Of a stretch of 64,000 nt of DNA, positions 25,940-35,116 are shown piece after piece. Source of the DNA: Psychromicrobium xiongbiense (GTDB taxonomy: Bacteria > Actinomycetota > Actinomycetes > Actinomycetales > Micrococcaceae); the NCBI RefSeq assembly GCF_030271165.1, contig NZ_JASSZH010000005.1:62001-126000 (forward strand), written 5' to 3'. The position numbers and the translations under genes are program-made. Under the pieces are notes generated by a model. The model made no database searches and was not told where the DNA came from. It saw nothing but the letters and a program-made list of their open reading frames with translations. Position 1 is the first letter of the stretch; every line of letters starts with the position of its first letter.

Positions 25940-26785
25940 ATGTCACCAGTAGACAGGGGAGAAGAACCGGAGCGTCCTGCGGATCTGCGAGTTGCGATCA
26001 TCGGCCGTGGCGCCGTTTCAGCACATCTACAGACGCTCTTCAGCCCGGGGGACGGACTACGCCTGATCGGTCTGGTGGGTCGTAGTGATGTGCCGATCCC
26101 GCAGGGCGACGGGCTGGCCGCGGCCGGGCCAGCATCACTATTGAGCTTCGAGGAGGCGCTGGAATGCTCCGATGTGGTGGTGGAAGCCGCCGGGGTGCAG
26201 GCCGTGCATGAGTTCGGACCGCGCACCGTGGCGGCCGGCCGGACCCTGCTGGTCAGTTCGGTCGGTGCTCTGGCGGATCCGGACCTCGCCACGGCCTTGG
26301 GTAACGGACCTGGCTGGCTGCATCCGAGCACCGGGGCCATCGGTGGGCTGGATCTGATCCGCGCTGCTTCGCTCACCGGCGGCATCCAGCGGGTGAGCCT
26401 GCGCACCCGCAAGCTACCGAAGGCGCTGATTCAGCAGTGGATGAACGAGGCAGAGCAGAGGGAGCTGCTGGACACCGTTGAGCCTCGACGTCTCTTTCAC
26501 GGGACCCCGCAGGAGGCAGTCCGGCTCTTCCCCGCATCCCTTAACGTGGCGGTTGCCCTGGGACTCGCGGTGGGCTCGCTGGATCGCGTCGAGGTGGAAC
26601 TCTGGGCTGATCCCGGTGCCGGGATCACGGAGCATCTGATCCAGGCCAGTGGCGCTGCCGGTGACTACGAGTTCCGGATTCGCAACACACCCAACCCTGC
26701 CCAGCCGCGCAGTAGCGGTCTGACAGCGCGTGCTCTGTATTCCGGACTGATCGACCTGGCAACACCCTCAGGTCGATTCCGATGA
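25940..26785 (+). CDS. L-aspartate dehydrogenase-like protein (NadX/DUF108)
   Basis: A 281-residue Rossmann protein. The nucleotide-binding start is RVAIIGRGAVSAHLQ, then SDVVVEAAGVQAVHEFGP and TLLVSSVGALADPDL. The C-terminal domain has AIGGLDLIRAASLTGGIQRV and FPASLNVAVALGLA, the aspartate dehydrogenase catalytic region. The family turns L-aspartate into iminoaspartate, sometimes for NAD synthesis, but nadA and nadC are not nearby. The stop overlaps the start of the membrane protein gene by four bases. Confidence 0.8.
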   Translation: MSPVDRGEEPERPADLRVAIIGRGAVSAHLQTLFSPGDGLRLIGLVGRSDVPIPQGDGLAAAGPASLLSFEEALECSDVVVEAAGVQAVHEFGPRTVAAGRTLLVSSVGALADPDLATALGNGPGWLHPSTGAIGGLDLIRAASLTGGIQRVSLRTRKLPKALIQQWMNEAEQRELLDTVEPRRLFHGTPQEAVRLFPASLNVAVALGLAVGSLDRVEVELWADPGAGITEHLIQASGAAGDYEFRIRNTPNPAQPRSSGLTARALYSGLIDLATPSGRFR

Positions 26786-27771
26786 ACGCCTCCCGCCCTC
26801 CGGAGCACTTCGATCGGCGATTTACCGGTTTTGGTCTGGGATTCCCCTGGGCGGTGGCCTTCTGCTTCGCTGCGGTGGCTTTGATTGCCCGACGCACAGT
26901 CCCGGATCCGCTGGGCCTGCACTGGGCGGGCGCACACGCAGACGTGACCCTGGGATTCACCGGCTTCGTCATGCTGATGACCGTGGCCATCGGTGTGTGC
27001 GGCTCGGTGTGTGGCCTGCTGGCCGGCTTGCGCAGGATCCCGCGGGCAGTGCGTCGCGTGCTGATGGGCGCCGTGGTCGCCGTGAGCCTGTGGCTGGCCA
27101 CGTTGGGCGCGGCAGTGTTGATGGGGCAGCAGGGCCTGGCCACAGCTGATGGCGGTGGAGCCGATGCTGTTGTCTTCGCCCTCGGATCCGGAGCGGCGCT
27201 GGCGCTGGGCGTCGTGATGATCTTTGTCTATCAACCGCCGCAGTTGTGGGGAGCCCGGGACGACGCCGCGCTGGCTGCTGAGCTCGCCAGCGAACCCCCG
27301 GAGTCGCCTGCTGAGTACTGGCTGCACCCGCGTGCTTCGACCGTGGTGTTCCTGCTACTGATCATGCTGTTACCCGGTTCCCTGCTGGCCTTGGCGTCGC
27401 TGTGGCTTGCTCTGGGTCTGGTCCTGTTGATCGTCATCGTGCTGTTTCTGCTGGTTGCCAGGGTCACCCTGGACGGTTCGACGGTACCGCATCCGGCGTT
27501 GACCGTGTGGGTCGGGGGAGTGCTGCCGGTAGCCCGGGTGAGGCTCGATGACGTGCTGCAACACGAGCTCGGGGATCAGCGCTTGTGGGAGTCCGGTGGC
27601 CCGGGTCTGCGTCTGCACACGGGTTGGCGTACCCAACCGGGTGTCCAGTTCCTAGTGGTCAATGGCACCGCGCTCCGCCTGACTGGTCGCGATGGCGGAC
27701 AGTTGCTTCTGGGTGTCCCCGACAGCGCCAGCGCTCAGAACGTGCTGAGTTCGCTGAAGCGCAGAACCTAG
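26782..27771 (+). CDS. integral membrane protein, DUF1648-like N-terminus
   Basis: This 329-residue protein has about six membrane helices: an N-terminal one (FPWAVAFCFAAVALIARRTV) followed by DPLGLHWAGAHADVTL, which resembles the DUF1648 start (PxxxPxHW), then several more, with a helical pair near residues 190-230. The C-terminal 100 residues are soluble and beta-rich (HTGWRTQPGVQFLVVNGTAL). No enzyme motif is seen. It is translationally coupled to the NadX-like gene. A transport or regulatory membrane role is possible but not supported further. Confidence 0.65.
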   Translation: MNASRPPEHFDRRFTGFGLGFPWAVAFCFAAVALIARRTVPDPLGLHWAGAHADVTLGFTGFVMLMTVAIGVCGSVCGLLAGLRRIPRAVRRVLMGAVVAVSLWLATLGAAVLMGQQGLATADGGGADAVVFALGSGAALALGVVMIFVYQPPQLWGARDDAALAAELASEPPESPAEYWLHPRASTVVFLLLIMLLPGSLLALASLWLALGLVLLIVIVLFLLVARVTLDGSTVPHPALTVWVGGVLPVARVRLDDVLQHELGDQRLWESGGPGLRLHTGWRTQPGVQFLVVNGTALRLTGRDGGQLLLGVPDSASAQNVLSSLKRRT

Positions 27772-27864
27772 TACTCTACGTAGGAGCAAACGGGGCGATC
27801 AGGCCCAGTCTTGACCGGCGAGATATGGCGGCTGAGGCGAGATTCATTGTGACTGAGGAGAGTT

Positions 27865-28347
27865 ATGACCAAGCCCCGCGTTCATATTGCCACCGATCAT
27901 GCCGGATTGGAGCTCAGCGCACATCTGATCGAGCATCTGGGTGCTCTTGGCTACCAGATGATTGACCATGGGCCTGCCCAGTACGACCCGGAAGACGACT
28001 ACCCGGCGTTCTGCATTCACGCTGCCCAGGCGGTCATGGCCGATACCGAAAATGGCATCGATGCACTCGGCATTGTGCTGGGTGGTTCTGGCAACGGTGA
28101 GCAGATCGCAGCCAATAAGGTGCAGGGCATTCGTGCGGCGCTGGTCTGGAATCGCGAAACCGCTGCCCTGGCCCGTGAGCACAACGACGCGAATGTCGTG
28201 GCGATCGGCGGCCGTCAGCACAGCGTGGAAGAGGCCACTGAGCTGATCGAGATCTTCCTGGCCGAACCGTTCAGCGACGCCGAGCGCCACGTGCGACGCA
28301 TTGCTCAGATTGCGCACTATGAGGAAACCGGCGAGGTCGAAAGCTGA
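27865..28347 (+). CDS. rpiB: ribose-5-phosphate isomerase B
   Basis: A 160-residue RpiB-type isomerase interconverting ribose 5-phosphate and ribulose 5-phosphate. Signatures are VHIATDHAGLELSAHLIEHL, YPAFCIHAAQAV and IVLGGSGNGEQIAANKVQGI. Actinobacterial RpiB uses the glutamate of GSGNGE instead of the Cys base of other bacteria, and this protein has that form. GAGGAG precedes the ATG. The glycosylase gene follows 48 bases downstream. Confidence 0.95.
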   Translation: MTKPRVHIATDHAGLELSAHLIEHLGALGYQMIDHGPAQYDPEDDYPAFCIHAAQAVMADTENGIDALGIVLGGSGNGEQIAANKVQGIRAALVWNRETAALAREHNDANVVAIGGRQHSVEEATELIEIFLAEPFSDAERHVRRIAQIAHYEETGEVES

Positions 28348-28395
28348 GCCGCAGCCTGGGCGGACCCTCGAATGGGCGCGGTCGCTGGGCCATGA

Positions 28396-29355
28396 ATGCC
28401 TGAGGGACATACGATTCATCGGCTGGCCCGACAATTCCGTGAAGTATTCGCCGGGCAACGGTTGGAGGCGAGCAGCCCTCAAGGTCGGTTTGCTGCCGGG
28501 GCGGCACTGCTTGACGGCTGCGAGCTGACTGCGGCGCAGGCACACGGCAAACAGCTGTTCCTGACTTTCTCGGACGCTGATGCTGCTGGCACTGACTCAA
28601 CCGACACTGACTCAACCGACTCAGGCGAGCGCGTGCTGCGAATTCACCTGGGCCTCTACGGTGCCTGGGACTTTGGCGGCGACAGCACCTTCCGGGGTGC
28701 CTCAAGCATCGGAGCGCCACGCCGGGTAGGGGAGCGCGAGCTGCCTGCAGCCTCGGAAACAGGCCAGCCGACCGCGGGGTTGCTGACGGCTGAGCCTCCG
28801 CCGCCCGGCGGATCGGTGCGGGTACGTCTAGTCTCGGCGCATGGCTGGGCCGATCTGCGCGGGCCAAGTGCCTGCGAGGTGCTCAGCCCGGTCGAGGCCG
28901 AGGCTCTCCGCGCACGGTTAGGCCCGGATCCGCTGCTCAACGAACCCGGAGATCAGGAACGATTCCTGCGTCTGCTCTCGGTCCGTCGGACGCCCATCGG
29001 CACTGCGTTGATGGACCAGGCCGTCATCGCCGGCGTGGGGAACATCTATCGTGCGGAGCTGCTGTTCCGGGGCGGACTGAACCCGGAGCTGCCCAGCCGG
29101 ACGCTCCGCAAGGAGCAGGCGGAACATCTCTGGGCGGATGCCCGGTTGCTGCTGGAGTGCGGGGTGGCCGATGGTCGCATCGTGACCACAGAGCCAGCCG
29201 ACAGGTCTCAGCCGTCGCTGAGTCCGGTCCCGCTGGAGGACGCCCACTATGTGTACCACCGGGAGGGCCTGCCGTGCCGCCGATGCCGGGCCGTTGTCCG
29301 GATGCGTGAAGTCGCGGGCAGAAAATTGTTCTGGTGTCCGCAATGTCAGAGCTGA
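28396..29355 (+). CDS. nei: Fpg/Nei family DNA glycosylase (endonuclease VIII-like)
   Basis: A 319-residue bifunctional glycosylase/AP lyase for oxidised pyrimidines. Pro2 and Glu3 of MPEGHTIHRLARQF are the catalytic residues and mark the Nei rather than Fpg branch. The H2TH region contains GVGNIYRAELLFRGGLNPEL, and a zinc finger with two CxxC pairs (PCRRC and CPQC) ends the chain. Residues about 60-75 form an odd Thr/Asp/Ser repeat (TDSTDTDSTDSG) encoded by a small tandem repeat at 28591-28623. Confidence 0.92.
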   Translation: MPEGHTIHRLARQFREVFAGQRLEASSPQGRFAAGAALLDGCELTAAQAHGKQLFLTFSDADAAGTDSTDTDSTDSGERVLRIHLGLYGAWDFGGDSTFRGASSIGAPRRVGERELPAASETGQPTAGLLTAEPPPPGGSVRVRLVSAHGWADLRGPSACEVLSPVEAEALRARLGPDPLLNEPGDQERFLRLLSVRRTPIGTALMDQAVIAGVGNIYRAELLFRGGLNPELPSRTLRKEQAEHLWADARLLLECGVADGRIVTTEPADRSQPSLSPVPLEDAHYVYHREGLPCRRCRAVVRMREVAGRKLFWCPQCQS

Positions 29356-29436
29356 CTGTCCGAGCTGTCTGCCGATACTGAGTGTGGGGCGCATTTGCAG
29401 AGCGGGCGGACCGTATGATGTAGTGGTACGCGGCTC

Positions 29437-29507
29437 GGGGATGTAGCTCAATGGTAGAGCCTCAGTCTTCCAAACTGATTACGCGGGTTCGATTCCCGTC
29501 ATCCCCT
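29437..29507 (+). tRNA. tRNA-Gly (anticodon UCC)
   Basis: The acceptor stem GGGGATG (29437-29443) pairs with CATCCCC (29500-29506), with discriminator T at 29507. D-arm AGCTCAATGGTAGAGC, anticodon stem TCAGT/ACTGA with loop CTTCCAA giving TCC at 29469-29471, and T-arm GCGGG-TTCGATT-CCCGT are all present. CCA is not encoded. It is followed immediately by a strong terminator. Confidence 0.97.
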
Positions 29508-29514
29508 CTGAACG

Positions 29515-29555
29515 ACGCCCCCACTGCTTGCGGTTGCTTGCAGTGGGGGCGTTTT
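29515..29555 (+). terminator. intrinsic terminator after tRNA-Gly
   Basis: ACGCCCCCACTGC (29515-29527) and GCAGTGGGGGCGT (29540-29552) form a perfect 13-bp stem with a 12-base loop, directly followed by TTTT. It ends the nei/tRNA-Gly transcript. Confidence 0.9.
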
Positions 29556-29659
29556 GTGTGCGACCAACCTCCTGAGGGCGCCGGAGCGGCACCTCAACAC
29601 GCCTGGAATGGCTCGATGTGCGTCGACGCGGCCTAAGCCGTAGACTGTCCCGAGCACCA

Positions 29660-29732
29660 CGGGGCGTAGCGTAGTGGCTAGCGCGCCTGCTTTGGGAGCA
29701 GGAGATCGCAGGTTCGAGTCCTGTCGCCCCGA
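29660..29732 (+). tRNA. tRNA-Pro (anticodon UGG)
   Basis: The acceptor CGGGGCG (29660-29666) pairs with CGCCCCG (29725-29731), discriminator A at 29732. The anticodon stem CCTGC/GCAGG encloses TTTGGGA, giving TGG at 29693-29695. The T-arm GCAGG-TTCGAGT-CCTGT is complete. TAGACT at 29641-29646 is a plausible -10 box. The trigger factor gene follows 58 bases downstream. Confidence 0.97.
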
Positions 29733-29790
29733 CCCCGAAATCCCGTCAGGGAAGTCCATCACCTCTAGTACATTTCAGGAGAACCACGCA

Positions 29791-31209
29791 GTGAAGAGCG
29801 CTGTCGAAAACCTCTCACCCACCCGGGTCAAGCTCGCCGTTGAAGTTCCTTTCGAGGAACTGAAGCCGAGCATTGACGAGGCTTACCAGACGATCTCCCA
29901 GCAGGTCCAGGTCCCGGGCTTCCGCAAGGGCAAGGTTCCCAACCGCATGATCGATCAGCGTGTGGGCCGCGGCTACGTGCTGGAGACGGCCATCAACGAA
30001 GGCCTGAACGGCTGGTACCAGACCGCGGTGGAAGAGACTGGCCTTCGCCCGCTGTCCCGCCCTGAGGTGAACATCACCGAGGTTCCGGACCCCAGCGCCA
30101 CCGATGGTGAGCTGAAGTTCGAGGTCGAGGTCGACGTCCGCCCTGAGGTGACCCTTCCCGAGTACTCCACGATCGCCGTCGAGGTTGAGCCGATTGCTGA
30201 AAGCGACGAGGACCTGCAGAAGGCACTCGATGAGCTGCGCGGCCGTTTTGGCACGTTGAGCCCCGCCGACCGCCCGGCGGCCAAGGACGATTTCGTCACG
30301 ATCGATCTCAAAGCCGTCGTCGATGGCGAAGAGGTCGACTCCGCTACCGGGCTGTCCTACCAGGTGGGTGCCGGCACCATGCTTGAGGGTCTGGACGAGG
30401 CACTGCTTGGCCTCAGCGCCGATGAGGAAGCCATCTTCGAGACCGCCCTGGTCGGTGGCGAGCACGCCGGTCAGGACGCTCAGGTCACCGTCAAGGTCAC
30501 CGCAGTGAAGGTGCGCGAGCTTCCCGCCGCGGACGATGACTTCGCTCAGTTGGCCAGTGAATTCGATACCATCGCGGAGCTCCGTGAGGACCTTGCCAAG
30601 CAGGTCTCCGAATCGAAGGTCGTCGAGCAGGGTGTCCAGGCTCGCGATCTTGTGCTGGACAAGCTGGTGGAGGTTATCGAGGTTCCCGTTCCGGAGAGCG
30701 TCATCGATGAGCAGATCGAGGCACACTTTGCTCCGGAGAACGCTCATGGCACCGAGGAACACGATACCGAGGAGCACCGCACCGAGGTCCGTGAAAACAC
30801 CATCCGCGCTTTCCGCAACGAGATCATCCTTGATGCCGTTGCTGATCAGCAGGAAATCGGTGTTTCCCAGGCCGAGCTGATCGATTACATCGTGAACTCC
30901 GCTGGCCAGTACGGAATGGACCCGAACCAGTTTGCCCAGATGCTCGACCAGAGCGGTCAGATCCCCGTGGTGGTGTCTGAGGTTCGCCGCCGCAAGGCCC
31001 TGGCTCATGTGCTGGGCGAGGCCACTGTGACCGATACCGATGGCCAGCCCGTGGACCTGAGCAACTTCGTCAAGCCTGGCGTTGATCCGGCGCTCGAGGC
31101 AGCTCTCAACGAGGCTGCCGGCGTGAGCGAAGAAGCAGTCGCAGAGGTTGCAGAGGACGAAGCACAGCAGAGCGTCGCGCTTGACGATCCGGGTGCAGCC
31201 CGCTTCTGA
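29791..31209 (+). CDS. tig: trigger factor, ribosome-associated chaperone
   Basis: This 472-residue chaperone binds nascent chains at ribosomal protein L23. The ribosome-binding tail has the signature [18 protein letters not shown]; the FKBP-type prolyl isomerase domain follows at about residues 155-245 ([36 protein letters not shown]), then the helical C-terminal arms. It ends in an acidic, Ala/Glu-rich tail. GTG 29791 with AGGAG 14 bases upstream is the family start; the longer frame would read through tRNA-Pro. It is followed by clpP1-clpP2, the usual tig-clp order. Confidence 0.96.
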   Translation: MKSAVENLSPTRVKLAVEVPFEELKPSIDEAYQTISQQVQVPGFRKGKVPNRMIDQRVGRGYVLETAINEGLNGWYQTAVEETGLRPLSRPEVNITEVPDPSATDGELKFEVEVDVRPEVTLPEYSTIAVEVEPIAESDEDLQKALDELRGRFGTLSPADRPAAKDDFVTIDLKAVVDGEEVDSATGLSYQVGAGTMLEGLDEALLGLSADEEAIFETALVGGEHAGQDAQVTVKVTAVKVRELPAADDDFAQLASEFDTIAELREDLAKQVSESKVVEQGVQARDLVLDKLVEVIEVPVPESVIDEQIEAHFAPENAHGTEEHDTEEHRTEVRENTIRAFRNEIILDAVADQQEIGVSQAELIDYIVNSAGQYGMDPNQFAQMLDQSGQIPVVVSEVRRRKALAHVLGEATVTDTDGQPVDLSNFVKPGVDPALEAALNEAAGVSEEAVAEVAEDEAQQSVALDDPGAARF

Positions 31210-31251
31210 GAACTTTCTGACGTGTAGCACGTCACCGCATTGCCATGTAGT

Positions 31252-31282
31252 GTGCCGTCACCCCATTCAGGGGTGGCGGCAC
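31252..31282 (+). terminator. hairpin after tig
   Basis: GTGCCGTCACCCC and GGGGTGGCGGCAC form a 13-bp stem with one G-T pair and a five-base loop (31265-31269). The T-tract is weak (GCGTTA), so termination may be partial. Confidence 0.65.
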
Positions 31283-31375
31283 GCTGCGTTAACCCACTCA
31301 GGTGCCGGAACCAGACCGGTGGAAAACGCTGGGAATCAGCGGGATTCCGGCAGATATCTCTGCAGAGCAGTATCA

Positions 31376-31392
31376 CTGCGCCGTCAGCGAAC
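31376..31392. promoter_or_regulatory. ClgR-type operator upstream of clpP1-clpP2
   Basis: On the minus strand the site reads GTTCGC-TGACG-GCG, which fits the ClgR consensus of Streptomyces and Corynebacterium (CGC, five bases, GCG with flanking AAC/GTT). ClgR activates clpP1P2 in those genera. It lies about 90 bases upstream of the clpP1 start. The clgR gene itself is not in the window. Confidence 0.5.
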
Positions 31393-31480
31393 AGGACGGC
31401 GTCCTGAAATAGAACCGGGGCCTCAAGGGCTAATGTCCATGTAGCGACATCGGTTCGAAACGAGAGAAGTTGAACAGCTC

Positions 31481-32116
31481 ATGACTGAACGGGAGCACCC
31501 CACAATGTCCACTCCACAGATGGCCACGGTAGATGCGGGCGGGCGTGATGACTACGTCTACAACCGCCTCCTCAAGCAGCGCACCATCTGGCTTGGTTCC
31601 GAGGTGCGGGACGACAACGCCAACCTGATCTGCTCGCAGTTGTTGCTTCTGGCCTCTGAGGACCAGGAGAAGGACATCTACTTGTACATCAACTCACCCG
31701 GTGGTTCCGTCACGGCCGGAATGGCCATCTACGACACCATGCAGTTCATTCCGAACGATGTTGTCACGGTCGCCACCGGCCTGGCGGCCTCAATGGGCCA
31801 GTTCCTGCTCTCTTCCGGCACTAAGGGCAAACGTTACGCCACGCCCAACGCCCGGATCCTGATGCATCAGCCTTCCGGCGGCATCGGCGGTACTGCCTCG
31901 GATATCAAGATTCAGGCCGAGCTGATTCTGCACATGAAGAAGGTCATGGCGGAACTGACCGCCGAGCAGACCGGTCAGAGCGTGGAGACGATCCTCAAGG
32001 ACAACGACCGGGACAAGTGGTTCACGGCGGAGGAAGCTCTGGCCTACGGCTTCTTCGACAAGATCAGCGCACACGCCGGAGCCGTGGCCGGCGGCGGCGG
32101 AACCAACGCGAACTGA
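31481..32116 (+). CDS. clpP1: ATP-dependent Clp protease proteolytic subunit 1
   Basis: A serine peptidase of 211 residues that forms a mixed tetradecamer with ClpP2 and works with ClpX or ClpC. The catalytic Ser is in [14 protein letters not shown], the His in [15 protein letters not shown] and the Asp in KDNDRDKWF. It ends with a Gly-rich tail. An internal ATG at 31505 with GGGAG upstream is also possible and would shorten the protein by eight residues. It is followed by clpP2 after 24 bases, so the pair is one operon. Confidence 0.95.
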   Translation: MTEREHPTMSTPQMATVDAGGRDDYVYNRLLKQRTIWLGSEVRDDNANLICSQLLLLASEDQEKDIYLYINSPGGSVTAGMAIYDTMQFIPNDVVTVATGLAASMGQFLLSSGTKGKRYATPNARILMHQPSGGIGGTASDIKIQAELILHMKKVMAELTAEQTGQSVETILKDNDRDKWFTAEEALAYGFFDKISAHAGAVAGGGGTNAN

Positions 32117-32140
32117 CCGGCACAGCAACAGGAGAGAACC

Positions 32141-32824
32141 ATGACTATCAATTTCAGCGCCGCCGGATCAGCGTCCGCCTGGGCTGCCGCCGGTGCGGCG
32201 CCCAGCGCTCGTTATGTGCTGCCTCAGTTCGAGGAGCGCACCCCTTACGGTTTCAAGCGTCAGGACCCGTACACCAAATTGTTTGAGGACCGGATCATCT
32301 TCCTGGGAGTCCAGGTCGATGATGCCAGTGCCGATGACATTATGGCTCAGCTGTTGGTCCTGGAGTCCACGGACACCGACCGTGACATCACGCTCTACAT
32401 CAACTCGCCCGGAGGGTCCTTCACGGCGATGACGGCGATCTACGACACGATGCAGTACATCCGTCCGCAGATTCAGACCGTCTGCCTGGGCCAGGCGGCC
32501 AGTGCTGCCGCCGTCCTGCTTGCTGCCGGGACGCCGGGTAAGCGCCTGGCGCTGCCCAACGCACGCGTCCTCATCCATCAGCCGGCGCTCTCCGGCGGAC
32601 AGGGTGGGCAGGCCTCGGACCTGGAGATCCAGGCCAATGAGGTCATGCGGATGCGCACCTGGCTGGAGGAGACGTTGGCCAAGCATTCGGGACGCACCCC
32701 GGAGCAGCTCAACAACGACATCGAGCGGGACAAGATCCTGACCGCTGCGGAGGCGAAAGATTACGGCCTGATTGATCAGGTTCTGGAGTCCCGCAAAATC
32801 AAGACGGCAGCAATCACCTCCTGA
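32141..32824 (+). CDS. clpP2: ATP-dependent Clp protease proteolytic subunit 2
   Basis: The second ClpP, 227 residues. Its N-terminal [20 protein letters not shown] is typical of actinobacterial ClpP2. The catalytic Ser is in [20 protein letters not shown], His in [14 protein letters not shown], and Asp in [21 protein letters not shown] lies just before the ATG. In mycobacteria and streptomycetes both subunits are required for activity. Confidence 0.95.
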   Translation: MTINFSAAGSASAWAAAGAAPSARYVLPQFEERTPYGFKRQDPYTKLFEDRIIFLGVQVDDASADDIMAQLLVLESTDTDRDITLYINSPGGSFTAMTAIYDTMQYIRPQIQTVCLGQAASAAAVLLAAGTPGKRLALPNARVLIHQPALSGGQGGQASDLEIQANEVMRMRTWLEETLAKHSGRTPEQLNNDIERDKILTAAEAKDYGLIDQVLESRKIKTAAITS

Positions 32825-32881
32825 TTTCCGCTGTTTTCCGGCCGGTTCCGGTCGGCTCCGGATCAACGACACGCCGGGTAC

Positions 32882-32922
32882 ACCTGCCGGGGGCGACGCA
32901 TCTGCCGCCACCCCCGGCAGGT
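32882..32922 (+). terminator. hairpin between clpP2 and clpX
   Basis: ACCTGCCGGGGG (32882-32893) and CCCCCGGCAGGT (32911-32922) form a perfect 12-bp GC-rich stem with a 17-base loop. No T-tract follows. It probably attenuates read-through; TAGAGT at 32949-32954 could be a separate clpX -10 box. Confidence 0.6.
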
Positions 32923-32989
32923 ACCGTGCCGGACGGTGTTCTGTGGCCTAGAGTGGAGAAGGACAGCACTAACTGCGGAGGGAAGTACG

Positions 32990-34273
32990 ATGGCACGACT
33001 GGGTGAAAGCGCCGATCTGCTGAAGTGTTCTTTCTGCGGAAAGAGCCAGAAGCAGGTCCGGAAGCTCATCGCAGGTCCGGGCGTCTATATCTGTGATGAA
33101 TGCATTGAACTGTGCAATGAGATCATTGAAGAAGAGCTCGCTGAAGTAGCGGATCTGGGCAGTTTTGAACTGCCCAAGCCTCAGGAGATCTTCTCCTTCC
33201 TGCAGGAATACGTGATCGGCCAGGAAGCCGCCAAACGGTCGCTCTCGGTGGCCGTCTACAACCACTACAAGCGTATCCAGGCGGGCTCCAAAGGTCCGTC
33301 GCTGGCGGACGGGCATCACCACGATGACGTCGAGGTGGCCAAGTCCAATATCCTGCTGATCGGCCCCACCGGCTGCGGCAAGACCCACCTCGCCCAGACC
33401 CTGGCGCGACGGCTCAATGTTCCCTTCGCATCTGCGGACGCCACCGCCCTCACCGAGGCCGGCTATGTGGGCGAAGACGTGGAAAACATTCTCCTGAAAC
33501 TTATTCAGGCTGCTGACTATGACGTCAAAAAAGCCGAGCAGGGCATCATTTACATCGACGAGATCGACAAGATCTCCCGAAAAAGCGAGAACCCCTCGAT
33601 CACCCGGGACGTCTCCGGTGAGGGAGTTCAGCAAGCCCTGCTGAAAATCCTCGAAGGAACGGTTGCCTCGGTTCCGCCGCAGGGCGGCCGCAAACATCCG
33701 CACCAGGAATTCATCCAGATCGACACCACCAATGTGCTGTTCATCGTGGCGGGTGCTTTTGCCGGCCTGGAAGAGATCATCGGATCACGGGCGGGCAAGA
33801 AGGGCATCGGCTTCGGCGCGCCATTGGGTGCCGCCGACGGCGAAGAGATCGGTTATGCCGATGTCATGCCGGAGGATCTGCTGAAGTTCGGCCTGATTCC
33901 GGAGTTCATCGGGCGGTTGCCCGTGATCACCACGGTGACGCATCTGGACCGCTCCGCCCTGATCCGGATCCTCACCGAGCCCAAGAACGCCCTGGTCAAG
34001 CAGTACCAGAAGATGTTCCACCTGGACGGTATTGATCTCATCTTTGAAGATGACGCTCTGGACGCTATCGCCGATCAGGCTCTGGACCGGGGGACCGGTG
34101 CCCGTGGCCTGCGTGCCATTCTCGAAGAAGTCCTTCTTCCGGTGATGTTCGAACTGCCCAGCCGTGACGACATCGCTTCGGTGGTCATCACCGCTGACGT
34201 GGTTTCCCGGGGTGCCGCGCCCACGTTGATTCCCCACGACGTGGTGGCCAAGCGCCGCGGAAAGTCGGCCTGA
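32990..34273 (+). CDS. clpX: Clp protease ATP-binding subunit ClpX
   Basis: A 427-residue AAA+ unfoldase delivering substrates to ClpP1P2. The N-terminal zinc-binding domain has [11 protein letters not shown] and YICDEC (CxxC pairs). Walker A is [15 protein letters not shown], Walker [11 protein letters not shown], the pore loop is [12 protein letters not shown] and the sensor-2 region [15 protein letters not shown] 32990 follows GGAGGGAAG, and is favoured over the longer frame because the family starts MARxGES. Confidence 0.97.
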   Translation: MARLGESADLLKCSFCGKSQKQVRKLIAGPGVYICDECIELCNEIIEEELAEVADLGSFELPKPQEIFSFLQEYVIGQEAAKRSLSVAVYNHYKRIQAGSKGPSLADGHHHDDVEVAKSNILLIGPTGCGKTHLAQTLARRLNVPFASADATALTEAGYVGEDVENILLKLIQAADYDVKKAEQGIIYIDEIDKISRKSENPSITRDVSGEGVQQALLKILEGTVASVPPQGGRKHPHQEFIQIDTTNVLFIVAGAFAGLEEIIGSRAGKKGIGFGAPLGAADGEEIGYADVMPEDLLKFGLIPEFIGRLPVITTVTHLDRSALIRILTEPKNALVKQYQKMFHLDGIDLIFEDDALDAIADQALDRGTGARGLRAILEEVLLPVMFELPSRDDIASVVITADVVSRGAAPTLIPHDVVAKRRGKSA

Positions 34274-34341
34274 TCCGCTGACCGCGCCCACGGATTTGAG
34301 TGCGGCGCGTACGACCCATGTGACGAGTGCAAGGAGCGCTG

Positions 34342-34986
34342 ATGACTGAGCTTTCCCCTGAGCAGCTGACCGTGATTGAACCCGCGGAAACGGCTGATTT
34401 CTGGTTCGACCCCATCTGCCCCTTCGCCTGGATCACCTCCCGGTGGATCGGTGAGGTGGCACAGGTCCGCAATATTGAGATTCGCTGGCACGTCATGAGC
34501 CTTTCGGTCCTCAACGAAGGCCGGGAGGAGCTCTCAGATCACTACAAATCCTTGATGGAACGCGGCTGGGGGCCGGTGCGGGTGGTGATCGCCGCTCAGC
34601 AGCTCGGTGGCGATGCCGTCGTGAAGCCGCTCTACGACGCCCTCGGTGAGCAGATCCACCACCAGCAGATGAAGGACTACGACGAGGCCATTCGTAAAGC
34701 GCTTGAGGCAGCCGATCTGCCGGCCGAGTGGGCCGCCTATGCCCACCAGGACACCTACGATGCCGTGTTGCGCGCCAGTCATGAGGATGGCATCGCCCGG
34801 GTGGGTCAGGACGTCGGCACTCCGGTCGTCGCGTTCAATGGCACGGCCTTCTTTGGCCCGGTACTGACCCGGATTCCCCGGGGCGAAGAGGCGGGCACGC
34901 TGTGGGACGCTACGGTGGCGCTGGCCAGCTACCCGCACTTCTTTGAACTTAAGCGCAGCCGCACCGAGAACCCCGAATTCAGCTAG
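34342..34986 (+). CDS. DsbA-like mycothiol-dependent nitroreductase family protein
   Basis: This 214-residue thioredoxin-fold protein with a helical insertion resembles mycobacterial Rv2466c (mycothiol-dependent reductase). ADFWFDPICPFAWITSRW contains the active-site cysteine; the second position of the CxxC is Ala (CPFA), so only a monothiol mechanism is possible. Later features are IRWHVMSLSVLNEGRE and GTPVVAFNGTAFFGPVLTRI with the cis-Pro loop. AAGGAG precedes ATG 34342. It lies 68 bases after clpX and may share its transcript. Confidence 0.85.
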   Translation: MTELSPEQLTVIEPAETADFWFDPICPFAWITSRWIGEVAQVRNIEIRWHVMSLSVLNEGREELSDHYKSLMERGWGPVRVVIAAQQLGGDAVVKPLYDALGEQIHHQQMKDYDEAIRKALEAADLPAEWAAYAHQDTYDAVLRASHEDGIARVGQDVGTPVVAFNGTAFFGPVLTRIPRGEEAGTLWDATVALASYPHFFELKRSRTENPEFS

Positions 34987-35052
34987 GACGCGAGGGTCCC
35001 GCGCTGAGTCTGCGAAGCGTGGGAGCGTCCGACGCGCTAACTGCTCTTACTC

Positions 35053-35116
35053 TTAAACGAGTGAGTGCCGCGGGCCGACATCTTCGGATGTCGGCCCGCG
35101 GCACTCACTCGTTTAA
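35053..35116. terminator. perfect 30-bp hairpin, bidirectional terminator
   Basis: The arms 35053-35082 and 35087-35116 are exact complements over 30 bp, closed by a TTCG tetraloop. The ends are AAAC/GTTT, giving A- and T-rich flanks on both strands. It sits between the convergent nitroreductase-like gene and valS and should terminate both. The right arm stops exactly before the valS stop codon. Confidence 0.9.
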
